A stretch of DNA of 64,000 nt from Branchiostoma belcheri. Its lineage: Eukaryota > Chordata > Leptocardii > Amphioxiformes > Branchiostomatidae. The position numbers and the translations under genes are program-made. The stretch covers positions 3,920,124 to 3,984,123 of the forward strand of contig NW_017804131.1 in NCBI RefSeq assembly GCF_001625305.1, in the 5' to 3' direction. Every line of letters begins with the position of its first letter. The first letter of the stretch is position 1. A model generated the notes under the pieces. It was not told the DNA's origin, made no database searches, and saw only the letters and a program-made list of their open reading frames with translations. Positions 23,306 to 34,507 of this stretch are shown piece by piece.

Positions 23306-26300
23306 CTATCCTTTTCTGGCATAAACCTTTGGATTCTTGGCTGTAAATAAAAGACAATGATACACCGTTAGTTTAAGGGGAAAGTTGAGCAATCATCTAA
23401 CAAAAGCAAACAAAATCGCAAAATAATTTGAACAGACCGTTTTCTACTGCGGATAACTGACGACCTGATTGGTCGTCGCTGTGATCACGTGTCCTGCACA
23501 ATTGGGTCATTTTTCTTGAAGAACACGAAAATAATCTTCTGAGCAGGTACCTTTCGTTGGCAAGACAGTATCCAGGACGGCCTGACCTATGGTGGCTAAT
23601 GGACACTCTTCAGCTGACCAATGGACACTGCCTCGCCACCATATGATCTGCTTCGGAGATTACAGGCATTACACGAAAGCACACTTCCTACCTGCATACA
23701 CCTCCACTTCACACAGCGTAAGTATTCGCGCTGGTCCAGGGAGGCTCACCCCGACATACCGGCCCCAGAGCCCGCCACAGTCGATGTAGAAGACTCCCTT
23801 GTTCGTGTAGTCGCTCCCCCACTCACCGCCACACTGCTGGCTGGACGCAAGCGGGGCTGCGTGTCTTTTAAAAATATCAGGAGTGAATAGATATTAAAGC
23901 CGTTTGATCCCACAAAATCTGCAACCTGACCGCTCTACTTCCGTGATAATTATAAGTACGGAGAATCTGTCTAACTCATAACAACACATCCGTTGTGGAA
24001 TTTATACGTTACAAATAGCATATTTTGTTTTATCATCGCTTTTACATTCTTGCAATTGCTTGAGTGGCAAAGCGATCGATTGCATTTTCAATTTTTCCGC
24101 AAGGTGACGCTATGGCAAGAAGAGTATGGTCCTATGGTCCCGTATTGCTCGTCACGGTGAGGATATTGACTGCGGTTGTAAATCTAACCTAGTCTCCACC
24201 AGACTTCTTTTGCGGGGGGACTAAATTGTAGAAATCGGCCTAAAAAGGGTATTGATTGGCCAGAGAAGGTAGCCGGCCAAAGAAGCTCCATTTTCTCGGC
24301 GGGGAAATGGAGCTTCTGGTGGAGTCTGGTGGAGACTAAATCTAACCTCAGCAAACTGCATGCCGTTATTTGTGGAACATAATTGACCAAAGTACATCTA
24401 GTATTAAAGTAAGGAAAATAACCCACATGCCGCTATCGACGAGTACAATGAAGGGGTCGATCCTGTCGGAGCAGCAGTCCTGGCGGTTGTAGATCTTCAC
24501 CGTGCCGATGGGATGCGGGGTGACCAGGTCTACATACCTGCAGAGACGTAACACTGATTATTCAGGGTCCACGTCAAACCAGCTAGAGTCGTTACCTTCG
24601 GTTTGTGTACCCTTATCTGAGGGTCAACTATAGTCATTAATTGTTTAAAGTTAAAGCTTTTGGTCCAACACAAAAATTCTCTCACCTAGAGCTTTCGACC
24701 AGTCACTCTAGTCTTCCTCAGTAGACTGACCCAGTGAGGATTGTCACGTGGCTTCTTTGAAGTGTGACGTCAACACCGAGTCAAAGGTATCTTGTAGACG
24801 ATGTCGGCCCCCGTCGCGGTTAAGTGAGGCTGACATCCTCTACCAGATAACTTTGACTCAGTGTTGACGTAAAACTTCAAAGAAGCCACGTGACAAGCCT
24901 CACTGATCTGAGTCAGTCTACTGAGGAAGGCCAGAGTCACTGGTCGAAAGCTCTAGGTGAGAGAATTTTTGTGTTGGACCAAAAGCTTAAACTTTAAACA
25001 TGTAACTACCAACACAGATGAACTTTCATGATAGTGTAGTCATTACTATTTTTCATTGGTTTGCCCACCGGGTCAGTGAAAAAAAAAGGTCTACATACCA
25101 CCACGGGTCTGTCTCCTCGGCCGTGTGGGTGCACGAACCGCCGCTGTGCTGATTGTAGAACTGGTTGGTGCTCCCGTCGACGGCCTTGTTTGCGAAACCG
25201 TAGTACCCGGTACTAGACTGTACAGTGGGCTTGTCCCTTGCTATGTTTTGCCCTATAGGAACAGACAACACACATTTTACACGATGAGTCAGTACACTAG
25301 ACTACGTACAGTTACATGACGGCTCATGCACTAACTACAGCTGCTTCAGTCTCATATGACAGGTTACCCATTTGTAGTGTGACTACTCCCGATCAGTTTC
25401 CATCACGATATTGATTGCCCAATATATATTAAAGCACGTTTAAAATTACATAAGTGTTAAAAAATTGTTGTAATTGGAAAAGAGATTCTTCCTAACTAGA
25501 GAAGAGAGTCTTCTTCACTATCAAGGATAGAGCGCCAAGTTTTTATAACTAAGATTCCCAACTATGCAAATTGTGTGCACATAAACACGAAAAACCATAT
25601 CTAGTATTCAGCCTTACCGCTTTCAATCCGTTCAAACTTCTTCTTCAAATCCCTCACGATGTCCAATACTTCTTTCATGGATTTAGGTTCGATGCAGGTA
25701 TCTAGGAGAGAGATCGACGTCGTTAGTATGAAGTACGCTAGGAAGAAAAGATCCAAATGTTCCGATATGATATACTTCAACTTAGGAATCACGGACCAAT
25801 GTTATATGTGATATCTCGTTTTCTTTGTAATGACAGATGAGTGTACCGTCGGGTTGCTCTTGATCCTCATCTTGAACCTTCTGCATTTCCAACTCCTTGA
25901 TGTGCATCTTGAGTTCGTGGTTGTATCCCTTTGCCCTCTGACAGTCCATGGTAAACTGGACGAAGTCTGGGATCGACATCTCTCCGGCTTTGCAGAACTT
26001 GCTCATGATGGGTTCTTTCTGTTTTAAATATGTTACCGTAAGGCCACACCAATTTAATTTGTTGGTTCTCGGAATCGCCGCTTCAAAAAATCGCAAAATC
26101 AAAAAAAAAAAAAATTCATTCTTGTTGTTGTTGTTACTGTTGTTGTTGTTCTTGTTACTCTCATCTCATCTGCCGATTTTTTTCGGCCCGAACGTCCACC
26201 CGGTACGTTCTTATTTTGCACGGTACGTTTATTAATTTTTTGGAAATCAGTAATTTTTTTCGACTACGCGTGAAAAAAATCGGCAAATCTTCGACGTGAA

Positions 26301-29300
26301 GACGTTTATAAACGCGTATTGTAGCGAGAAACGTGTCATTTTCGGGCCGGTTTTCGCGATCGCCGCGTGCATAAATTTGTCTGAATGTTCCATTGTCATG
26401 GGTGGTGCTCATCAAAATACGAACTCCTCAAAGCTCTAAATTAGAACAAATTCTAACAAACTAAGCAAGTCATTTAATATTTACGATTTTTAGCTACCAT
26501 ATTGTATTTGTCGATGTCGATTTACCGCAATAAAATCAAGAAATCGGGTAAAATATTACACAGTCTTCCCCGTAAAAAATGAGATCTTCCGTTGACCCCA
26601 AATGACCTTCTTCCGCAGCGACGCCATGTTGGATATTTCTCGGCCTTTTCTACCACAGTTTTGGCTCATTTTTACGACAAAATCCCGGGTAATATCGCCC
26701 AGAAAATATCTGAAGCCCTATCTGGTTGCTAGAGAAGCATTATTTTCTAATTTTAGTGGATTTTTCCCAAAAGAAAAGTTGTCGTAATCGACGCCAAGTT
26801 AACGACATGCTGGGATGGTTCGCTGGGATTTTTAGGGGCCATTTTTGAGTAATCGGCACTTCGAAATTTTGTTTACTTTTATGATACGAACGCTAGCAAA
26901 AAAAACGCTGCCACATCATGCCCATATTCTTTATTACCCGGTACCCGTTGGATTTTCTTGGCCAACATTTGGCAACGTACTGGCTGGACTCAGGCGGTGG
27001 GATTGGCATTTTGGCCGTCTCGGGACCGAAAACATGTGGACGCTGGACGCGTTAGACAGGTAGACGCAATGCAAGATTTCTTAACGCTTGAGTCGATGGG
27101 AAAAATTCAAGGGACCAACAAAAAGTGGTCGTAATGGACGAGTGGTCTCTATACAGGGGTGGTCGTTATTACAGGTTTGACTGTATGTATTTCCCAACAA
27201 CATGACATGTCTGCATTTGTACTAGAAATGCTCTCTTTGTTGTCTATTTAAATTCCTAATTGCAAATAACAGATAAAGATTTGTGCATAACAGTTTCTAG
27301 TATATCAGTAAGAGCACATTTTAGTATAAGAGACACAGGTTACCCATCAATTTTGGTAATTTTCCGGGGGGGGGATGTTTATTCCGGGGGGTATGTTTAT
27401 TGGATTTTGAAGATATGACCGGGGGGTACGTTTATTCCGGGGGNNNNNNNNNNNNNNNNNNNNTTTGTTGGTTCTCGGAATCGCCGCTTCAAAAAATCGC
27501 AAAATCAAAAAAAAACAAAAATTCATTCTTGTTACTCTCATCTCATCTGCCGATTTTTTTGGGCCCGAACGTCCACCCGGTACGTTCTTATTTTGCACGG
27601 TACGTTTATTAATTTTTTGGAAATCAGTAATTTTTTTCGACTACGCGTGAAAAAAATACGGCAAAATCTTCGACGTGAAGACGTTTATAAACGCGTATTG
27701 TAGCGAGAAACGTGTCATTTTCGGGCCGGTTTTCGCGATCGCCGCGTGCATAAATTTGTCTGAATGTTCCATTGTCATGGGTGGTGCTCATCAAAATACG
27801 AACTCCTCAAAGCTCTAAATTAGAACAAATTCTAACAAACTAAGCAAGTCATTTAATATTTACGATTTTTAGCTACCATATTGTATTTGTCGATGTCGAT
27901 TTACCGCAATAAAATCAAGAAATCGGGTAAAATATTACACAGTCTTCCCCGTAAAAAATGAGATCTTCCGTTGACCCCAAATGACCTTCTTCCGCAGCGA
28001 CGCCATGTTGGATATTTCTCGGCCTTTTCTACCACAGTTTTGGCTCATTTTTACGACAAAATCCCGGGTAATATCGCCCAGAAAATATCTGAAGCCCTAT
28101 CTGGTTGCTAGAGAAGCATTATTTTCTAATTTTAGTGGATTTTGGGCGTAATGGACGAGTGGTCTCTATACAGGGGTGGTCGTTATTGGGCCGTTCAAAA
28201 AAAGAACTGAGGAGGGGGGGTGGAAGAGGTCGGATTTTACCTAAGGGGGTTAGTGGGTGTGGATTTTGGATTGAGAGGGGTTCACCCTGGATTTGGATGA
28301 AATTATAGGGGGTCAAGTCGTTTGGATAACATTTTTAAGGGGTCAAGACACCTGGATATGGATGAAATGAAAGGGGGTCAAGGTACTCGGATAGTAATGA
28401 AAGGGGGGTCAGAAAATAGAAAATCCAAGCTCTTCCACCCCCCCTCCACATTTATTTTTTGGAACAGCCCATTACAGGTTTGACTGTATGTATTTCCCAA
28501 CAACATGACATGTCTACATTTGTACTAGAAATGCTCTCTTTGTTGTCTATTTAAATTCCTAATTGCAAATAACAGTTAAAGATTTGTGCATAACAGTTTC
28601 TAGTATATCAGTAAGAGCACATTTTAGTATAAGAGACACAGGTTACCCATCAATTTTGGTAATTTTCCGGGGGGTAAATTTATTCCGGGGGGGTATTTTT
28701 ATTGGATTTTGAAAATTTGTCCGGGGGGTACGTTTATTCCGGGGGGATATGTTTATTCGGCAGATCATTAACATCAATAATTGATCCTTGATACATAGGC
28801 TATAAAACAGCAATTTTTTTAGCATGTATAGTCATAGCTTTGTTCTCAATCCCTTTTCCAGCCTTAGCTTTACCATTTTTTTTTTTTTTTTTTCGCCCTG
28901 TCGCTTCACATTTTTCATGAAAAAATCCGAGAACCAACAAATTAAATTGGTGTGGCCTAAAATATGGATAATGTTGTTAGTGTCAGTTCTAGTGTATGTT
29001 GTGTAGAAGTGCCGGATGCCGCATAGGTAAACTGAAGTTTCTAACCTGTTTTGGGTATGAATTCAGAGTTCGTGTACGTTAGGTTTTTGGCGACGTCTCA
29101 GGGAGGAGCCTAATGGTATAGTATTGTGTGGGATTTGCAAGAATTCTAGGAATTGTACAGCTATTTTGTCCACAGGCATGGAATGTCAACAAGAATGTCT
29201 CCCAGCTGTGTTTGCAGACCCACATCTATGCCCACATTTCTGAAAACTTGGGAAAACCTGTCTGCCCCGGATGCCCTACTTTTTGTGACCCCGGCTTGTT

Positions 29301-29983
29301 CACTATACACTCAGGCGAGGAGTGCACTGTATCTGTCTAGACTTAACAGGTACCAAGGCTTCCTCAAAATCATGAAATCATGGCAGTGCCATACTAACAA
29401 TAACCCTAACAGCAACCACCGTCGCCATGGCAATGTATGTTTTCATTGCCAGTATTTTTATCATATGGCACTGTTGTTGTTACCAAGGAGGTTTAAAATA
29501 AAAATCTCCTTGCTGTTACTGATCTCGATAGCAAAAGATGAACTCAATTTCGCCCTGGCCGTCATCTAATAAACGTTTCTTAGTTTGAAATGCCTCGTTG
29601 CCCCGACTACAAATCACTTTCTGTGGGTAACCATACTAACGGGTAATGAAGTAAGGTGCTGGTCAACGGACAAATTAGTTCTCAAACTACAGTAGAAATA
29701 AAAGCACGCGGTACAACATGTGACATTTTTCAGGCGCATAAGTAACTCTCGTCATCTTAAAAATGTGGTTTTGCACCGCAGTACGTAATACCAGTTCGTC
29801 TTTTACGAAAGGTTATGTACATGTGCTATATAATTAGTCTCGTTGTATGCAGAATTTAAGTTATTTGAAGAAGTTAAAATACCATGTTACCTTCGTGACC
29901 TCTGGTTCCACAGGGGCACCTATCACCATGTATACAGCATGGGAAAGAAACAGTCCCATCCAAAGCACCCTCCGGCTGGACAT
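23306..29983 (-). CDS. Secreted coiled-coil protein with C-terminal fucolectin-type (F5/8-like) lectin domain, 7 exons
   Basis: Exons are 29891-29983, 25847-26018, 25618-25701, 25099-25252, 24427-24537, 23692-23864 and 23306-23340. All are GT-AG with consistent phases and give 273 residues. Residues 1-23 form a signal peptide (LWMGLFLSHAVYMVIGA, cleavage probably near 23). Residues about 60-115 are heptad-like and charged (HIKELEMQKVQ, MKEVLDIVRDLKKKF), suggesting oligomerisation. Residues about 118-262 match the fucolectin/tachylectin/pentraxin (FTP) fold: NIARDKPTVQSS start, NKAVDGSTNQF, DPWWYVDL, VKIYNRQDCCSDRI and the ending GRYVGVSLPG...LTLCEVEVYA. Such domains bind fucose or related sugars in innate recognition; the ligand here is inferred only. 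The HTAEETDPWW and NRQDCC segments are typical. The start at 29983 is chosen because it gives the signal peptide; the frame is also open upstream. Intron 1 holds a 2.9-kb transposon; the last exon is tiny (11 codons plus stop). Confidence 0.88.
24190..24338. mobile_element. 149-bp MITE, TAGTCTCCACCAGAC ends, 9-bp target duplication
   Basis: Perfect inverted ends TAGTCTCCACCAGAC are flanked by exact 9-bp repeats AATCTAACC at 24181-24189 and 24339-24347. The interior (AATCGGCCTAAAAAGGG, GGCCAGAGAAGGTAG) recurs at 31761-32051. End sequence and duplication length resemble the element at 17545. It lies in an intron of the lectin gene. Confidence 0.85.
24642..25000. mobile_element. Foldback element in lectin-gene intron
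   Basis: About 150-base inverted arms begin TGTTTAAAGTT and run through CCAACACAAAAATTCTCTC and CTAGAGCTTTCGACCAGT to a short unpaired centre. No clear target duplication. It could form a long hairpin in the pre-mRNA. Confidence 0.7.
27444..27463. other. Assembly gap, 20 N
   Basis: Twenty undetermined bases directly after a run of G-rich repeats (GGGGGGTACGTTTATTCC type). Both flanks belong to copies of the same ~1.3-kb unit. Confidence 0.99.
28188..28470. mobile_element. 283-bp G-rich MITE, ATT target duplication, nested insertion
   Basis: Ends are GGGCCGTTC and, inverted, GGGCTGTTC. ATT flanks it at 28185-28187 and 28471-28473. The sister copy of the host unit near 27170 has the empty site (CGTTATTACAGG), which proves insertion and a 3-bp duplication. 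The interior carries imperfect repeats of AGGGGGTCAAG with a ~35-base spacing. Confidence 0.85.
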
Positions 29984-29999
29984 GATTGCGGCGATGTGA

Positions 30000-31760
30000 T
30001 GGAAAAATTGAAAACCTTCTACTTCTGCATGTGTAAAACAAAAGTGCACACGTTTCATGTTCATGCTTATGGAAATTGTTCTTTCTTTTACTATTTTTGT
30101 TTTCCTTTATTTCATACCGTGAGTACACAAATGCCCACAAAATACACGATGAATCGAACTGTCCTCTAAAACCCTAAATGCCAAAATGTAACAAATGCTA
30201 TAAGATCTAGCTAGACACCTAGAAATATCTAATAAAATGAAAATCAAGTGCACGTCAACAAATAGCCGTTTCATTTGGATCTGTTGTCGCAGATTTGGCT
30301 TACCTGTGTACGTACACCAGATCTAGATCGAGTGCTCCTTCCTCTTTCGTGTGTCCCTTCTGCTCTGACACCTAAGGTGTTTGTATCTTCGGGAACCAAA
30401 GAGAACTACTCTTAATTCTATTACAGTCTCATTAGGTGAGCAATTAGGACGGGCAACATTTTGCCTGTAGAGATGTGAACAAGAGCATTCGATTTCCTAA
30501 GTAACGAAGTCAAACTGGCTAAGTTTACCTTCACAGAAGCAAGACATTGTTTTTGCCCTATTTCTTTTTCTTCCTTTTCTTCGTCCGCCGTTCCAAATTA
30601 AACAAATCAGGTCACTGAATCGGATTAGGTTATCACCATGGTAACTGGAGCTGTGGCAGACGTGTGGTGGTGCTTACATTATGTTTCACGTGGCCAGACA
30701 GAGTTGGAGAGGCTGTTTACGATAGATATGAATGTGTTTCAGCAAGAATAAACAGAGCCGTAGTTTGTTAAGCAATTGACCGTGTGAAGGCTAACATTAT
30801 ATAGTTGCTTGGCAAACGTCAATTTTCTAGTTAAGGATTGACTGCAAATTGGCCGTCTGTCTGCTGTGATAGCTTTTTGTTTGGATTACATGGAGAATCT
30901 GATGATATATTGTAAAAGTAAGCAAACCAGTCCATTTATACTGAAACGTGTGTGCTTCTGTCCATTTTTGGAAATCCTCATTTTGCTCTTTGTGTTTCTT
31001 CCAGCTCATGCAGTATATATGCAAAGACCGTATTGCGTGTGACTGTCACGAAAGATTCCGTTTTAGTATGAGAACGTTACGTTCTGAGTACATGTAGCAG
31101 TGGCTGTGAAGTGTGGTGCACTTTCGTAAATTGTCGCTAGGGGCATTCGTGCTAAGGCACTATCGTTGATAACGACACAATCGACCAGAGTAACATGTCC
31201 CAGAACATTCAATCAGACTACCATTGATTCATCAGCTGCAATGCTATTAAAATAGATTGTTTTGCTAATACGAGTATGAATGCTATGTTAGTAGAAATAT
31301 CACGTCACGTATATCCACCGACATTTTTGCGATATCTAATCATGATATGATTTGATAATGTCATTTTGCACCCAAGACGAATGTCATATTCCTCCCCCAC
31401 AAAAATTAATAACTGCATAAATCATTTTTTCAAGAAGCACATTCTTGGTACCCATGACACAAAATGTATATTTATCTAACACATATGCCATAGGATCTTG
31501 CTTCACTGTTTGTAACCCAGTTTCTACAATCTCCAATATCCATTTTACGCTCACTTTAAGCTACCATTCCATTTCAGTGATCCTATAATGCATGACCAGG
31601 TGATGCCAGTGGGACTAAAAGCGGCCGAAATGAGACCAGGCTGTTTACACCGGGCCTGACCGTGGTAAGTGATACTGTGGCAATTTTCCCCACGTTAAAA
31701 GGTCGGACGTGTTCTCAAATTCCAATCAACTGGCTCGCGTCCCTTTGGCAGAAGGTAACC
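30000..31760. other. Upstream region of the lectin gene, no coding exon recognised
   Basis: AT-rich noncoding sequence. It contains one diverged copy (about 30530-30780) of a ~240-bp repeat described at 60455. No convincing promoter elements or coding exons were found. Confidence 0.55.
30530..30780. repeat. Diverged copy of the GTTTACC-ended repeat
   Basis: Shares in order GACATTGTTTTTGC, the CTTCTTCC pyrimidine tract, CACCATGGTAACT, GAATGTGTTT and AAGAATAAACAGAG with copies at 42174, 58379 and 60455. The ends are eroded. Confidence 0.6.
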
Positions 31761-32051
31761 TCTACCTTTTGAAGGCTGAATAAATAATAGAAATCGGCCT
31801 AAAAAGGGACACAATTGGCCAGAGAAGGTAGCCTGGTTACCAAACCTATTATAGCTCCCGAGTCGGACTCGGGAGCTATAATACGTTTGGTAACCAGGCT
31901 ACAGAGAAGGTAGTCGGTCAGAGAAGCTCCATTTTACCTCAAATTTTCCGTGCAGGCAAAATGGAGCTTCTCTGACCGACTCTCTGGCCAATTATATCCC
32001 CTTTTTTAGGCCGATTTATATTCAGCCTGCAAAAGGAGTCTGGTGGGGACT
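31761..32051. mobile_element. Left-truncated MITE related to 24190-24338, with nested palindrome
   Basis: Shares AATCGGCCTAAAAAGGG, GGCCAGAGAAGGTAG and AGAAGCTCCATTTT with the element at 24190, and has the same right end GTCTGGTGGGGACTA. The left outer end is degraded. A 75-bp palindrome at 31828-31902 interrupts the left arm. Confidence 0.7.
31828..31902. mobile_element. 75-bp near-perfect palindrome nested in a MITE
   Basis: Arms GTAGCCTGGTTACCAAAC and the inverse surround a centre with ATAGCTCCCGAGTCGGACTC, mismatched at only a base or two. AGAGAAG occurs on both sides (31821-31827 and 31903-31909), consistent with a 7-bp target duplication. The element would be almost all stem. Confidence 0.7.
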
Positions 32052-32647
32052 ATCAAACCTCTGACACATCGACATCAGTGAGTTGACAAGAGTATAGTTT
32101 GTTTGCCTACCCCACTGTATGATACCAGGAAATCATGTACAAAACGCATGATTAGAATGCTATGCTTTCGTGTTAAAGATTTATCAGACAAAGAGTTTGG
32201 TAAATACACCCACAAATCTCTAGAAACATCCGATGGCGATGTACGTATAGCCCCAAAGAGCTTCAAACCGGAGGTGACCTTTGCATGTTATCTTTGCAGT
32301 GCTAAGCCCCGCCCCACGGCTGTCAATCATAGTTACACGACGTCAGATGAACAAACGGAAACGCTACAGACAAAGGGATATGTATAAGAACAGTTCAAAT
32401 GGCAACCTTTGTTTGGTATAACTTGGCTTCCTGTTCGATGTAATACCAAAGTCAACGTTGCCGTTCACAACACTGACATAACATTTAAAGGAAGAAAGTT
32501 AACACTGTGTACTGTGGCATCGTACCTGCACCTGCGACCACATAGTATGTTCTGTTGGGTGTTGTCTCTAATATCTTTAGAACTTCTAGACAAATACAGA
32601 CACCCTCCCACTCAGACACAGCGTATTATCAATTTTGTTACATAAGT

Positions 32648-33065
32648 AGTGCTCAATATCTTTATCGAATGCGATCTTCAAATAATTCTTCTGTTTCTCG
32701 TACCTAGAATACTTCAGAGTCATGAATTTTGACAATGACAATGAAATTTATTGCATATTCATGCCCCAGTGGGGCTAAATGCACTACTTTAGCTACAAAT
32801 AAGGACTCTGTTATGCTCTATCTATTCTAAGTTGTACATGTTTCTTCTCGAAATCTCTTCCTTAGACATTTGTATACGAATTTACATAGTTTTTCTGATG
32901 CATCATAATATAAGGGAGGAGCTCCATAGAGCCCCGGACAGGGAGAGTTTGTTTCCCCCGGCCTGCCACGCGTCTTCTCCGCTGTGTAGTCCTCGATATC
33001 TTTCTCGAATTTGATCTTCAAATAATTCTTCTGTTTCTCGTAGCTAGAATACTTCAACGTCATGA
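32648..33065 (-). pseudogene. Duplicated coding-like relic (MTLKYSSYEKQKNYL...)
   Basis: Read on the minus strand, 32985-33063 and 32648-32725 encode near-identical peptides, MTLKYSSYEKQKNYLKI and MTLKYSRYEKQKNYLKI, with a few amino-acid changes. Continuing from the first, a segment containing SGEDAWQAGG in another frame is similar to SGEGSWQAAG at 33305-33400. Frames do not line up into one gene and no start or splice structure is convincing. I do not recognise the family; a decayed gene or an expressed repeat are both possible. Confidence 0.35.
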
Positions 33066-33299
33066 ATATCAGGGAGGAGCTCTATCTTATTTTGATGTGT
33101 CAAGTTGGCAGGAGTGGGTTGGTGAGAGCACTTGGACAGTAACCTGTCGTGGGTAGCTTGGCACATCCTTTGTCTATTCCCCTTCCTTTGACTATGTCTC
33201 AGTCACGTCGAAAAGTTAAAAAAAAAGAAAATATTAAAAACTCCTGTCTCTCTTGTCTAGTTTTCACTCTTTTCTGATTTTTTTTATACCCCAATTAAA

Positions 33300-33530
33300 A
33301 ACGGGAGGATCGGAGCTCCATAGAGCCCCGGCCAGGGATAATTTGTTTTCCCGCGGCCTGCCACGAGCCTTCCCCGCTGTTCATCCTCACCAGTGTCACC
33401 CCCGTCAGGACACGCGCGTTGTTACTGAAGCGGACTAATGAGGCAGGGTTCATGGTATGAGCGAACGGAGACCTCCGGCGATACTCGATCCCCACATCGT
33501 GGCAGGCCTCGTGCAGCCATGTTCATTATC
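33300..33530 (-). pseudogene. Unrecognised exon-like frame (EYRRRSPFAHTMNPASL...)
   Basis: A minus-strand frame reads through HEACHDVGIEYRRRSPF, HTMNPASLVRFSNNAR and VLTGVTLVRMNSGEGSW to a stop near 33295. The composition looks protein-like and GC is raised relative to the surroundings. Its 3' part (GGAGCTCCATAGAGCCCCGG on plus) is duplicated at 32930. No family was recognised and flanking splice sites are not certain, so this may be a relic or one exon of an unfound gene. Confidence 0.35.
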
Positions 33531-34507
33531 GCAATTTGGAAAGCCCTCTAGCACTCTCGATCTCTCAGTCACAAGGGTATCAATGTGAACAATGAAAATG
33601 AGCCGACACCACGCACTACTCGTGGAGAACGAACTCCTAATGGGCCCATTTGTTGTTGCTTTAGTCTTGTTTAGACATGACGTTGCACACAAACGTTCAA
33701 ATATCTGTAATTCCAGTTTTTTTTATCACTGTACTGTTATAATGTTCATTGTTTTCACTGTCACTTCTGTATCGTAAAACTTATTATTACAGTGAACAAA
33801 ATAATTCCTGAACTTTCTTTTTCCTGCACCTGTCGCCACCGTGAACATATAGTTCCGTGAATATGTCCATTTTTCTCAGACCGTGAACTTTTGATACCGT
33901 GAACATAAAGTGAATTACTAGGTGGTTTTCCATTACACTTGTTCACTTGTTTTAGCTTGCATGTTTGCAATTTTGCACACACATTGATGGATATTCATGT
34001 TGCATCTTCAATGTATGGTTCTGGCTAGCACATTATACTGGCGCCAAAACATGTATCAGTCGGCAAAGCTTTGAAACTCAAGTTGCACATTTAGATTGTA
34101 TGAAATGGATTTCCTGGAATCTGTGGGAGGTTAAATGCCAGGAAATATCTCGTCTCTTCTGTATGAGTTCCGGAGAGAACTAGTTCTCCTATTCCTGTCT
34201 ATTCACAGTCACAGACAGTAAAAACACAACAGACAGTGGGATAGTCGTGACGCGTCTGACACAGATAAGGGATCATCTAATGCTATAAAGGCTTTAATAA
34301 CTACAGAAGTATGTTTATTGCCTATAGATATGAAATTTGAATTACCCAATAAGTGCTCAACTTTGTTGGGACCTCCTCTTCAAGAAAGATTTAATTGTTA
34401 CAACCATTAAATCTTTCTTACATACTGTTTTTCACCTTCTTAACGGTGCATACCCCAGTTCTATATATGACTGTTATAAATCCGTGATAGTCCGTTGTAA
34501 AAAAAAA

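Larger units (their letters stand above)
26042..28957. mobile_element. Large Harbinger-like non-autonomous element with internal duplication and assembly gap
   Basis: The ends GGCCACACCAATTTAATTTG and the inverse are followed by TTGGTTCTCGGA. TAA flanks it at 26039-26041 and 28958-28960. Inside, about 1.3 kb is present twice (about 26059-27443 and 27464-28750), separated by 20 N. It fills most of intron 1 of the lectin gene and ends 23 bases from the exon at 25847-26018. No transposase frame is visible; the long AT-rich stretches carry only chance frames. The duplication may be a haplotype assembly artefact. Confidence 0.75.
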
